From NCBI GenBank assembly GCA_028877045.1, contig JAGWPQ010000706.1:1-9280 (forward strand): a stretch of 9,280 nt of DNA, written 5' to 3'. A program made the translations under genes and the position numbers. This document shows, one piece after another, positions 1-6,850 of the stretch (position 1 is the first letter of the stretch; every line of letters begins with the position of its first letter). Origin of the DNA: Bacteroidota bacterium (lineage in GTDB: Bacteria; Bacteroidota; Bacteroidia; Chitinophagales; Chitinophagaceae). The notes under the pieces are model-generated. The model was given only the letters and a program-made list of their open reading frames with translations. It had not been told where the DNA came from and did not search any database.

Positions 1-1149
1 CCTGTTGTTTTGGAAAAAGGTGAAGGTGTTTTTGTATACGATGTAGAAGGCAAACGCTACTACGATTTTTTAAGTGGCTATTCGGCCGTTAACCAGGGAC
101 ATTGCCACCCGAAAATTATTCAAACATTAATTCAGCAAGCACAAAAACTTACTTTAACATCAAGAGCATTTCATAATAATTTATTGGGCGAATACGACCG
201 CTACATCACTTCGATGTTTGGATATGATAAAGTATTGCCCATGAATACCGGCGTTGAAGCTGTTGAAACTGCATTGAAACTGGCCCGCAAATGGGCTTAT
301 AATGTAAAAGGCATTGCCGATAATCAGGCAAAAATTATTGTTTGTGCTGATAATTTTCACGGTCGCACCAGCACGGTTATTTCATTCAGTTCCGATCCAT
401 CTTCATTTAAAGGATTTGGTCCGTACATGCCCGGATTTGAAATCGTTGCGTATAATAATTTAGCAGCCATTGAAAAATCATTTCAGGATAAGAATGTTGC
501 GGCCATTTTAGTTGAACCCATTCAGGGTGAAGCCGGTGTTGTTGTTCCTGATGATGGTTATTTAAAAGGCATCAGAACATTATGCGATGAATACAATGTA
601 TTATTTATTGCTGATGAAATTCAAACAGGATTAGCCAGAACAGGAAAAATGCTGGCATGCGATCATGAAAATGTTCGTCCTGATATTTTAATTCTCGGCA
701 AAGCCCTGAGTGGCGGCACTTTGCCTGTGAGTGCAGTATTGTGTGATGATGAAATCATGCTCACCATTAAACCCGGCGAACATGGCAGCACTTATGGCGG
801 TAACCCTTTGGCTTGTGCCGTTGCCATAACTTCCTTGCAGGTTTTGCAAGATGAAAAAATGGCTGAGAATGCAGAAGCAATGGGTATTGTATTAAGAAAT
901 GAATTAGCAAAACTTAATTCACCTTTCATCACAACCATACGCGGCAAAGGTTTATTGAATGCCATTGTTATCAATCATTCAAATCTCGAAGCCGCATGGG
1001 ATCTTTGTTTGGAATTAAAAGAAAATGGTTTGTTGGCAAAACCAACGCATGGCGATAAAATCCGTTTTGCACCACCATTGATTATTAATAAAGAACAGAT
1101 TTTAGAAAGTGTCGACATCATTCATCGCTCATTAAAAATTCTTTCTTAA
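1..1149 (+). CDS. rocD: Ornithine aminotransferase (ornithine--oxo-acid transaminase), 5' end missing
   Basis: This pyridoxal-phosphate enzyme transfers the delta-amino group of ornithine to 2-oxoglutarate, giving glutamate 5-semialdehyde and glutamate, and so links arginine/ornithine breakdown to proline and glutamate. The reading frame is open from base 1 (it begins PVVLEKGEGV), so the true start lies upstream; the TTG at 10 is internal. The 382 visible residues carry the class-III aminotransferase landmarks, numbered from base 1: the SGYSAVNQGHCHPKI segment typical of ornithine aminotransferases, MNTGVEAVE for phosphate binding, NFHGRT for ring stacking, ADEIQTGLARTGK with the Asp that contacts the pyridine nitrogen, and GKALSGG whose Lys (about residue 234, bases 700-702) forms the Schiff base. 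HGSTYGGNPLA follows. The family is about 400 residues long, so roughly 20-30 residues are missing. The enzyme is cytosolic. Acetylornithine or GABA aminotransferase is a less likely alternative. Confidence 0.93.
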   Translation, partial: PVVLEKGEGVFVYDVEGKRYYDFLSGYSAVNQGHCHPKIIQTLIQQAQKLTLTSRAFHNNLLGEYDRYITSMFGYDKVLPMNTGVEAVETALKLARKWAYNVKGIADNQAKIIVCADNFHGRTSTVISFSSDPSSFKGFGPYMPGFEIVAYNNLAAIEKSFQDKNVAAILVEPIQGEAGVVVPDDGYLKGIRTLCDEYNVLFIADEIQTGLARTGKMLACDHENVRPDILILGKALSGGTLPVSAVLCDDEIMLTIKPGEHGSTYGGNPLACAVAITSLQVLQDEKMAENAEAMGIVLRNELAKLNSPFITTIRGKGLLNAIVINHSNLEAAWDLCLELKENGLLAKPTHGDKIRFAPPLIINKEQILESVDIIHRSLKILS

Positions 1150-1168
1150 ACTAATAACCGAATTATTT

Positions 1169-1245
1169 CGAATTACACAAATTGATTTTTTTTAGATTCC
1201 TCTATTAAAATTTTAATTGGTGTAATTCGTTTAAATTAGTGTAAT
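1169..1245. repeat. Intergenic inverted plus direct repeat with GTGTAAT core
   Basis: In the 107-base spacer between rocD and the transporter gene, the arm CGAATTACACAAATT (1169-1183) is matched in reverse complement by AATTGGTGTAATTCG (1215-1229) at 14 of 15 positions, around a 31-base loop. A further direct copy, AATTAGTGTAAT (1234-1245), repeats the start of the right arm with one mismatch, 19 bases on. The structure ends 11 bases before the transporter ATG. There is no T-run directly after the right arm, so a classical rho-independent terminator is not clear; a run of eight T (1186-1193) sits inside the loop. It may be a dispersed intergenic repeat, a regulator site, or an RNA fold in the transporter leader. 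Confidence 0.5.
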
Positions 1246-1256
1246 AAATAAACATC

Positions 1257-1964
1257 ATGCAGGACACTCATCTCCACCACAACGAAGAGCATTTGAAAAG
1301 TTCTGATCTGTTAACCGATATCGTTATTGGCATGAGCGATGGCTTAACCGTACCATTCGCTCTGGCAGCGGGTTTGAGCGGTGCAGTTGATTCTACTTCC
1401 GTAATTATTATTGCAGGCATTGCCGAAGTTGCAGCGGGTTCAATCGCGATGGGATTAGGTGGTTATTTAGCCGGGAAAACCGAACAGGATCATTACAGCA
1501 GCGAATTAAAAAAAGAGTATGATGAAATTGAACATAAAACTGAAGTTGAAAAAGAAGAAGTAAGAATTGTTTTTCGCGAATGGGGATTGAGTGAAGAGAT
1601 TACCGAAAAAGCCACTCAGGAAATTATAAAAGATAAAGACCGCTGGGCCGATTTTATGATGAAGCATGAATTGGGTTTAGATAAGCCCGATCCCAAACGT
1701 GCCAGCCGAAGTGCATTTAATATAGGTGTAGCTTATATTGCAGGCGGATTGGTTCCGCTTAGCCCCTATTTTTTTATAAAAGATTCTTTGGATGCATTAA
1801 AAATTTCCGTCGTCATTACTTTGATTTGTTTATTCATTTTCGGATATTTTAAAAGTAAGATCACCGGCATTAATCCTTTTACCGGCGGATTAAAAGTTAT
1901 GCTCATTGGTGCTGCTGCAGCCGGTGCTGCATTTGGCATTGCCAAATTAATTCAGGGACATTAA
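1257..1964 (+). CDS. VIT1/CCC1 family transporter (probable Fe2+/Mn2+)
   Basis: A 235-residue integral membrane protein of the VIT1/CCC1 family, whose characterised members move Fe2+ or Mn2+ out of the cytoplasm, usually in exchange for protons. The first membrane segment (about 20-43) contains the family signature DIVIGMSDGLTVPFALAAGL, with acidic D21 and D28. Segment 2 is about 46-73. A long Glu/Lys-rich cytoplasmic stretch (about 75-148) corresponds to the metal-binding domain of the family, and three more segments lie near 152-173, 181-198 and 208-232. The N-terminus is His-rich (HLHHNEEH). No ferritin-like domain is present. The end of segment 2 reads MGLGGYLAGKTE, where eukaryotic members have a GE pair. 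The ATG at 1257 is preceded by an AT-rich leader with no Shine-Dalgarno sequence. The gene probably has its own promoter in the preceding spacer, but none is recognisable. The substrate is inferred from the family only. Confidence 0.88.
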   Translation: MQDTHLHHNEEHLKSSDLLTDIVIGMSDGLTVPFALAAGLSGAVDSTSVIIIAGIAEVAAGSIAMGLGGYLAGKTEQDHYSSELKKEYDEIEHKTEVEKEEVRIVFREWGLSEEITEKATQEIIKDKDRWADFMMKHELGLDKPDPKRASRSAFNIGVAYIAGGLVPLSPYFFIKDSLDALKISVVITLICLFIFGYFKSKITGINPFTGGLKVMLIGAAAAGAAFGIAKLIQGH

Positions 1965-1976
1965 AGTCTATTTAAT

Positions 1977-1997
1977 AAAAAAAGATATTCTATTTTT
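1977..1997. terminator. Possible weak bidirectional terminator between convergent genes
   Basis: The 49 bases between the convergent stop codons of the transporter and acyl-CoA dehydrogenase genes contain an A-run (1977-1983) and a T-run (1993-1997) flanking AGA-TAT-TCT. This can fold as five A-T pairs, one A-A mismatch and three more pairs around a 3-base loop, followed on either strand by a U-rich stretch. The stem is almost entirely A-T and therefore weak. The position is right for a shared terminator; the structure alone is not convincing. Confidence 0.25.
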
Positions 1998-2013
1998 CGA
2001 ATTATTTAATCAG

Positions 2014-3720
2014 CTATTCAAACTTGTATTTACCCATATCATTCAATGTAGAATGATTTAGGAATGATGCATTGCCATGATTTTTACTTCTTGCAAAACG
2101 CAGAAACACTTCTAATGTTTTCCAGTGACTGTGTTCGCGTTGCGTATCATTCAATAATAAATATCCCATAATTATATTTCCGGCCATTTCTACAAGCCTG
2201 CGTGCATGAAACTCTGTGAACTCGATATTATTATGTACAGTTATTCTGGCTTCTTCTTCTTCATATTCATATGTCATACTAATCAAAATTGAACGGTATG
2301 ATTCTGTTTCGGGTTTGATACTTGTTTTTTCATACTCCTGTATCAGAGAAAGATAAGTACCGGTTGTAACACCTTTTATTGCAGCAACAACTTGCAATTG
2401 TGTGGTTCCTTCATAGATAGTTGTGATGCGGGCATCGCGATAAATCCGTTCAATAGGATAATCTTTCATAAAACCGGAACCGCCATGTATCTGCAAAGAA
2501 TCATATGCAATTTCATTACAAAATTCAGAAGTCAATCCCTTTGCAAGTGGTGTAAAAGCATCTGCAAGTTTCTGATATTTTTTTTGATCCTCTTTTTCTT
2601 CTTTGGTCAGTTCGCGTTCGTTTGCAATATGCGAATAGGTTTTGTAAATATCAACAAAACGGGCAGTTTCGTACAGCAATGAACGCGATGCTGCTAATTT
2701 AGCTTTCATCACTGCAAGCATTTCATAAACTGCAGGAAACTTAATGATTGGCTTTCCAAACTGTTGTCTTTTTTGTGCATATGCCAATGCTTCTCGATAG
2801 GCTGCTTCACTAATTCCTACAGATTGAGCCACTATACCCAATCTTGCTCCGTTCATTAAAGACATTACATACTTAATTAAACCAAATTTTCTTTGTCCGC
2901 ACAATTCTACAGGCGCATCTTTATACACAAGTTCGCAAGTAGGTGAACCTTTGATCCCTAATTTATTTTCAATTCTTCTAACCGTAACACCACCATTTTT
3001 TTTATCATGTATAAACATAGATAATCCTCTTCCATCCTGTGTTCTGTCTTCTGATCTGGCAAGTACCAATGAAATATCTCCATCACCATTGGTAATAAAT
3101 CGTTTCACTCCATTGAGTAACCAAGTATTTTTTTCTTCATCAAAATGTGCTTTCAACATTACTGCCTGCAAATCACTTCCGGCATCGGGTTCGGTGAGCG
3201 CCATTGCCATTGTATCTCCTTTAGATACCCGCGAAAGATATTTTTCCTTTTGTGCATTCGATCCAAACTCATGAATAGTTTCGGCGCAGTCCTGAAGTCC
3301 CCAAATATTTACAAATCCCGCATCTGCCCTTGAAACAATATCAGCAGCCATGATATACGGAACAATAGGAAAATGCATACCACCAAATTCGCGTGGAAGA
3401 GTAATACCCATTAAACCGGCCTGCTTAATAGCATCCAGATTTTCCTGTGTGCCTTTTGCATAAATAACTTTCCCGTTTTCTAATAAAGGCCCATCATGAT
3501 CTACAGATTCTGCGTTGGGGGCAATTATTTCGCCGCTGATCTCACCCACTATTTCCAATACCTGCGTATAACTATCCATCGCATCTTCAAAATCTGAAGG
3601 AGAAAAATCATAGGCATCTTTATCTTTAAAATTATTCTCTCTCAATGCAACAATTTTCTGCATCAACGGGTGTGTAAGATGAAATTGAAGATCGGGATTA
3701 TCATTAAAAAAATTTGACAT
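2014..3720 (-). CDS. Acyl-CoA dehydrogenase, long form (568 residues)
   Basis: A flavoenzyme that would introduce the alpha,beta double bond into an acyl-CoA and hand the electrons to ETF. Domains in order: an N-terminal extension (1-50), the helical N domain with GLMGITLPREFGG (102-114), the middle beta domain with MALTEPDAGSD (173-183) and the FITNGDGD segment (208-215) that contact FAD and substrate, then the C-terminal helical domain with the KRQQFGKPI motif (317-325), LQIHGGSGFMKDYPIERIYRD (409-429) and IYEGTTQLQ. E437 of IYEG aligns with the catalytic base of medium-chain acyl-CoA dehydrogenase. At 568 residues it is far longer than the usual 380-400: there is a charged insertion near 367-385 (KEEKEDQKK) and about 120 residues after the catalytic core. 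It is the last gene of the etfB-etfA cluster, 23 bases after etfA, which makes EtfAB its probable electron acceptor. Chain-length specificity cannot be read from the sequence. The start ATG is at 3720, behind an AT-rich leader. Confidence 0.93.
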   Translation of the reverse strand: MSNFFNDNPDLQFHLTHPLMQKIVALRENNFKDKDAYDFSPSDFEDAMDSYTQVLEIVGEISGEIIAPNAESVDHDGPLLENGKVIYAKGTQENLDAIKQAGLMGITLPREFGGMHFPIVPYIMAADIVSRADAGFVNIWGLQDCAETIHEFGSNAQKEKYLSRVSKGDTMAMALTEPDAGSDLQAVMLKAHFDEEKNTWLLNGVKRFITNGDGDISLVLARSEDRTQDGRGLSMFIHDKKNGGVTVRRIENKLGIKGSPTCELVYKDAPVELCGQRKFGLIKYVMSLMNGARLGIVAQSVGISEAAYREALAYAQKRQQFGKPIIKFPAVYEMLAVMKAKLAASRSLLYETARFVDIYKTYSHIANERELTKEEKEDQKKYQKLADAFTPLAKGLTSEFCNEIAYDSLQIHGGSGFMKDYPIERIYRDARITTIYEGTTQLQVVAAIKGVTTGTYLSLIQEYEKTSIKPETESYRSILISMTYEYEEEEARITVHNNIEFTEFHARRLVEMAGNIIMGYLLLNDTQREHSHWKTLEVFLRFARSKNHGNASFLNHSTLNDMGKYKFE

Positions 3721-3743
3721 AAAATGTGAATTATTTTTAGCAA

Positions 3744-4763
3744 TTATTTGGTGTGTTCTTTATAATACCGAATCATTTTAGGAATTACGTTTTCAACCTT
3801 TCCAATGATTACATAGTTTGCAATTTTATTAATGGGAGCATTAGGATCGCTGTTGATTGAAATAATTATGCTTGACTCCATCATTCCTGCCAAATGTTGA
3901 ATCTGCCCGGAAATACCGCAGGCAATATATAATTTAGGGCGTACGGTAACACCGGTCTGACCTACCTGTCGTGCATGCTCAGCATAACCCGCATCTACAG
4001 CTGCACGTGAAGCCCCGACCTCTCCTCCTAACAAGTTTGCCAGTCTATACAATAATTTAAAATTTTCAGCAGAACCAACTCCAAAACCTCCTGAAACAAT
4101 TACAGGAGAACCCTTGATATTTATTTTTGAACTTTCAATATGCCGTTCAATCACTTTCATTACAAAGCAGGTTTCATCAACATATTTTTCTACATCCAGA
4201 TTGATCAATTCACCTGCATAGTTTGGATTTACAATTTCTTTTTTCATTACACCTTCGCGGACTGTAGCCATTTGGGGGCGACAATCGGGATTGATAATGG
4301 TTGCAATGATATTTCCACCAAATGCAGGTCGTATCTGGTATAAAAGATTCGTATAAACCTTATTCAATTTTTTATCTTCGTGATTACCTATTTCAAGTTC
4401 TGTACAATCTGCAGTTAACCCGCTGCCAAGTGATGAAGAAACACGAGGCCCTAAATCTCGCCCAATGGTTGTAGCACCCATCAAAGCAATCTGAGGTTTT
4501 TGTTCTCTGAAAAGATTAACCAATATTGACGTGTGCGGTAAAGTTGAATAAGGCGATAATTTTTTATCTTCTGCTACGTATAAAGTATCAACTCCGTAAG
4601 GAAATATTTCTTTTTCTAAATTCTTAAGATGATTACCAATTAATAAAGCTTCCAGTTTACAATTCAGTTGATTGGCAAGGCTTCGTCCTTTGGTAAGTAA
4701 TTCAAAACTCACATCAGCAATTCTCCCTTCTTCCAGTTCGCAATAAACTATAATATTATTCAT
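3744..4763 (-). CDS. etfA: Electron transfer flavoprotein, alpha subunit (FixB/EtfA family)
   Basis: The large subunit of the soluble ETF heterodimer; it binds FAD through its C-terminal domain and carries electrons from acyl-CoA dehydrogenases. The 339 residues are of normal length. The N-terminal nucleotide-fold domain includes LMGATTIGRDLGPRVSSSL (94-112) and GLTADC (115-120). The C-terminal FAD domain shows SGGFGVGSAENF (224-235), GASRAAVDAG (250-259), GQTGVTVRP (268-276), LYIACGISGQIQH (278-290) and SINSDPNAPI (302-311). Residues 145-151 (RPAFGGN) and 163-173 (PQMATVREGVM) resemble the clostridial, Bcd-associated ETFs rather than the mitochondrial subunit. The gene lies 23 bases after etfB and 23 bases before the dehydrogenase gene, so the three are very likely co-transcribed and their products act together. 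The start ATG is at 4763, with no Shine-Dalgarno sequence. Confidence 0.95.
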   Translation of the reverse strand: MNNIIVYCELEEGRIADVSFELLTKGRSLANQLNCKLEALLIGNHLKNLEKEIFPYGVDTLYVAEDKKLSPYSTLPHTSILVNLFREQKPQIALMGATTIGRDLGPRVSSSLGSGLTADCTELEIGNHEDKKLNKVYTNLLYQIRPAFGGNIIATIINPDCRPQMATVREGVMKKEIVNPNYAGELINLDVEKYVDETCFVMKVIERHIESSKINIKGSPVIVSGGFGVGSAENFKLLYRLANLLGGEVGASRAAVDAGYAEHARQVGQTGVTVRPKLYIACGISGQIQHLAGMMESSIIISINSDPNAPINKIANYVIIGKVENVIPKMIRYYKEHTK

Positions 4764-4786
4764 GAAAATGATTTTTAGATTAAGTT

Positions 4787-5662
4787 TTATCCAATAATAT
4801 GTGATGATATTAATTCTTGCATCAGTTCGTCAATATCTTCATCCAGGTCTTCAATTGTTCTTGATTCTTTGGATTGAAAAACAATATTGTCAACCTTCTT
4901 TACTTTGGTTGGAGAACCATTTAACCCTAATTGTTCTCTGTCGCATTCAATATCAGCAACACTCCATTCTTTGATGGTAAGATGAGGTTTGGTTAATGCA
5001 GATGAAAGATAATCGTCGTTCGATTCCTGACGATTACTTACAGTAGAGGCATGTTTATATTTCATTAAACGTTTTGCATTTCTTGGACGGCAACGAGGTG
5101 CCGAATTATTTACAGTGATCAAAAGAGGGAAACCACATTCTACTATTTCTATTCCACGTTCCAGCCTGCGTTTTACCTGTATCTTATCGTCTGTGAGTAA
5201 CACGATTTCTTCGGCATAAGTAATTTGCGGGATACCTAATTTTTCTGCCACTTGCGGGCCAACTTGTGCTGTATCTCCATCAATGGCTTGTCTTCCGCAA
5301 ACTATAATATCTGCATTTTTTATTTTACGAATAGCACACGAAATAGCATAAGAAGTGGCAAGTGTATCTGAACCTGCAAATGCCCGGTCAGTCAATAAAA
5401 TACCATCATCTGCACCACGATAAAAACCTTCGCGCAGAATTTCAACTGCGCGGGGTGGCCCCATCGTTAGCAACGTAATTTTCGAACCAGGAAATTGATC
5501 TTTAATTCGTAAAGCCTGTTCAAGTGCATGTAAATCTTCAGGATTAAAAATAGCCGGTAATACTGCGCGGTTAACGGTTCCGTCGGCTTTCATAGCATCC
5601 TTACCAACATTGCGTGTATCAGGTACCTGCTTGGCAAGTACAACAATCTGGAATTCTTTCAT
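4787..5662 (-). CDS. etfB: Electron transfer flavoprotein, beta subunit (FixA/EtfB family)
   Basis: The small ETF subunit, which pairs with EtfA; in classical ETFs it holds AMP, in bifurcating ETFs a second FAD. The frame is open to an ATG at 5725, but the family N-terminus (MKxxVxxKQVPDT) begins at the ATG at 5662, giving 291 residues; the extra 21 residues (Cys-rich, starting MSWFK) look like untranslated leader. Motifs from that start: KQVPDT (11-16), NPEDLHALEQAL (40-51), TDRAFAGSDTLATS (91-104), GRQAIDGDTAQVGP (123-136) for nucleotide binding, and VKRRLERGIEIVE (163-175), the ETF-beta signature. A C-terminal arm with GLNGSPTKV (246-254) resembles bifurcating-type EtfB. It is the first gene of the etfB-etfA-dehydrogenase cluster. 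The promoter should lie in 5663-5859, but no clear Bacteroidota -7/-33 pair was found there. Confidence 0.94.
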   Translation of the reverse strand: MKEFQIVVLAKQVPDTRNVGKDAMKADGTVNRAVLPAIFNPEDLHALEQALRIKDQFPGSKITLLTMGPPRAVEILREGFYRGADDGILLTDRAFAGSDTLATSYAISCAIRKIKNADIIVCGRQAIDGDTAQVGPQVAEKLGIPQITYAEEIVLLTDDKIQVKRRLERGIEIVECGFPLLITVNNSAPRCRPRNAKRLMKYKHASTVSNRQESNDDYLSSALTKPHLTIKEWSVADIECDREQLGLNGSPTKVKKVDNIVFQSKESRTIEDLDEDIDELMQELISSHIIG

Positions 5663-5859
5663 TAGACAAGTTTTAAAGTTGCAACACACAAATCTCTTGC
5701 AGAGAACCATTTTAAACCATGACATTAATCATGTTCATAATTTAATTTAGCAATACAGAAGAAAAGGTTGGATGACTATTAAAATATCTGTTCGAATGAA
5801 AGTAAATTTCGAATCCTGTTTCTAAAAATGAAAGGTTTATTTTTTTTATAACTATGTAT
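5663..5859. other. Intergenic leader region of the etf cluster
   Basis: These 197 bases separate the secreted-protein gene from etfB, both on the minus strand. The stretch should hold the promoter of the etf cluster and the 3' end of the upstream transcript. Visible elements are a short dyad CATGA-6-TCATG (5718-5733), two TTCGAAT words 17 bases apart (5791-5797 and 5808-5814), and an imperfect repeat of CTGTT...AATGAAAG (5789-5802 and 5816-5834). A run of eight T on the plus strand (about 5841-5847 and flanks) is the wrong orientation for a minus-strand terminator. No convincing promoter, terminator or small gene was recognised. Confidence 0.4.
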
Positions 5860-6816
5860 TTAACGACCGGATTTCTTAACAAGAAAAACAGCAGGCACTG
5901 CACGTTGACCTTCCTTGTCGCTTGGTTTGATAGTTTGTTTGCCGTTAATGAGCATGCAACTGCTGCCACCACCATCTAAATTCAATGCTTCTTTGCAATT
6001 AAGATCCTGCAACATTTTTGCTTCCTGAAATAAATTGACACCTTCTGCAATTCCCGGAAATCTTCCTTCAATAACCAACACAATTAATTTACCATCAGTG
6101 GTATAACCCATTGCAGTTCGCGGATGTTTATCGTTGATGGCTTTGCCTGCAAACATTTGTTCTTCGTTATTAGAAATTTTTATTTCTGCATCCTGAATTA
6201 AAACAGGTCCGCCACCAACTGCAGTTGTTATTTTCCATTTTTTAAATGAAGCAATATTTTTTTCTTTTATTTTTTCAAAAGAATAATAATTTATCGAATC
6301 TTTAAAAAACGGAACGGCAGTTTGCGATGCATAAGCAAATCGTTTGGCCGTATCGCTTAAAACCCACGCTACATCAGCGTTGCGATGCTTATCAATTCCG
6401 ATGGCAGATTTAAAAACATGTTTGTAAGTAAGTGTATCTTTTCCTTTGTTGGCAATAGTTTGAATACTGTTTGCCAAAATTCTTCCATCATTCACGGCCA
6501 AATTCAAATTGCTGTTGTGAACAAATTCGAAGAAAGTGCAATTAACTACCAGCAAAGGATGATTATCTTTTTCGAAGTACTGCGAGGGTGTTAATCTTGT
6601 TCCGTTTTTTGCATCGGCAGCAAAATCTATTTGTTTATTTTTCAGATCGGTAATAAAATAATAAGCAATGTTTGGTTTGCCATCTACACTATCGTTGCTG
6701 AAAAATACATGCACATCTTTTGGTAAAGGTTGATACAAAGAGTCAACATTTTTCCAATGCAATTGTGCAGATGAAAAAACTGGGATGAAAAAAAATATGA
6801 TCAAAAATATTTTCAT
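5860..6816 (-). CDS. Secreted phosphodiester glycosidase family protein (NAGPA-like domain)
   Basis: A 318-residue protein with an N-terminal signal peptide (Lys followed by the hydrophobic run IFLIIFFFIPVF, likely cut after SSAQ near residue 18), so it acts in the periplasm or at the cell surface. The rest fits the phosphodiester-glycosidase domain named after mammalian NAGPA, the enzyme that uncovers mannose 6-phosphate by removing GlcNAc from a phosphodiester. Matching landmarks are VNCTFFEF (91-98), GGGPVL (201-206), HPRTAMGYTTDGKLIVLVIEG (231-251) and NLDGGGSSCM (279-288). Bacterial members are poorly characterised, and the substrate here is unknown; a sugar-phosphodiester in a surface glycan is an inference. 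It lies 109 bases downstream of lepA on the same strand, so it may have its own promoter. The start ATG at 6816 is chosen because it gives a complete signal peptide. Confidence 0.85.
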   Translation of the reverse strand: MKIFLIIFFFIPVFSSAQLHWKNVDSLYQPLPKDVHVFFSNDSVDGKPNIAYYFITDLKNKQIDFAADAKNGTRLTPSQYFEKDNHPLLVVNCTFFEFVHNSNLNLAVNDGRILANSIQTIANKGKDTLTYKHVFKSAIGIDKHRNADVAWVLSDTAKRFAYASQTAVPFFKDSINYYSFEKIKEKNIASFKKWKITTAVGGGPVLIQDAEIKISNNEEQMFAGKAINDKHPRTAMGYTTDGKLIVLVIEGRFPGIAEGVNLFQEAKMLQDLNCKEALNLDGGGSSCMLINGKQTIKPSDKEGQRAVPAVFLVKKSGR

Positions 6817-6833
6817 GGCAAATAATTTTATTC

Positions 6834-6847
6834 AGAAATTAATTTCT
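6834..6847. promoter_or_regulatory. Perfect 14-base palindrome upstream of the secreted glycosidase gene
   Basis: AGAAATTAATTTCT is a perfect palindrome with its near edge 17 bases from the start codon at 6816. The position suits an operator or a small leader hairpin for that gene. It is AT-rich, so a chance origin in this base composition is possible. Confidence 0.3.
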
Positions 6848-6850
6848 TCC

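Noticed and set aside
10..12. TTG as start codon of the ornithine aminotransferase
   Set aside because: The frame is open upstream to base 1 and the residues before it (PVV) fit the family, so the gene continues outside the window.
1169..1229. Inverted repeat after rocD as a rho-independent terminator
   Set aside because: The loop is 31 bases long and no T-run follows the right arm; kept only as an unexplained repeat.
2392..3333. Plus-strand reading frames of 62-107 residues opposite the acyl-CoA dehydrogenase gene
   Set aside because: They lie antisense to a strongly conserved gene, with low-complexity or Cys/Phe/Ser-rich translations; shadows of the real gene.
5663..5725. N-terminal extension of EtfB from the ATG at 5725, with several cysteines
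   Set aside because: The family N-terminus fits the ATG at 5662 exactly; the 21 extra residues match no known part of EtfB and look like translated leader.
5718..5733. Dyad CATGA-6-TCATG upstream of etfB as a fatty-acid regulator operator
   Set aside because: The arms are only five bases and the motif does not match a known FadR operator clearly enough to claim.
5742..5975. 77-residue minus-strand reading frame overlapping the end of the secreted glycosidase gene
   Set aside because: It overlaps a well-supported gene in another frame, has no recognisable domain and runs through AT-rich spacer; judged a chance frame.
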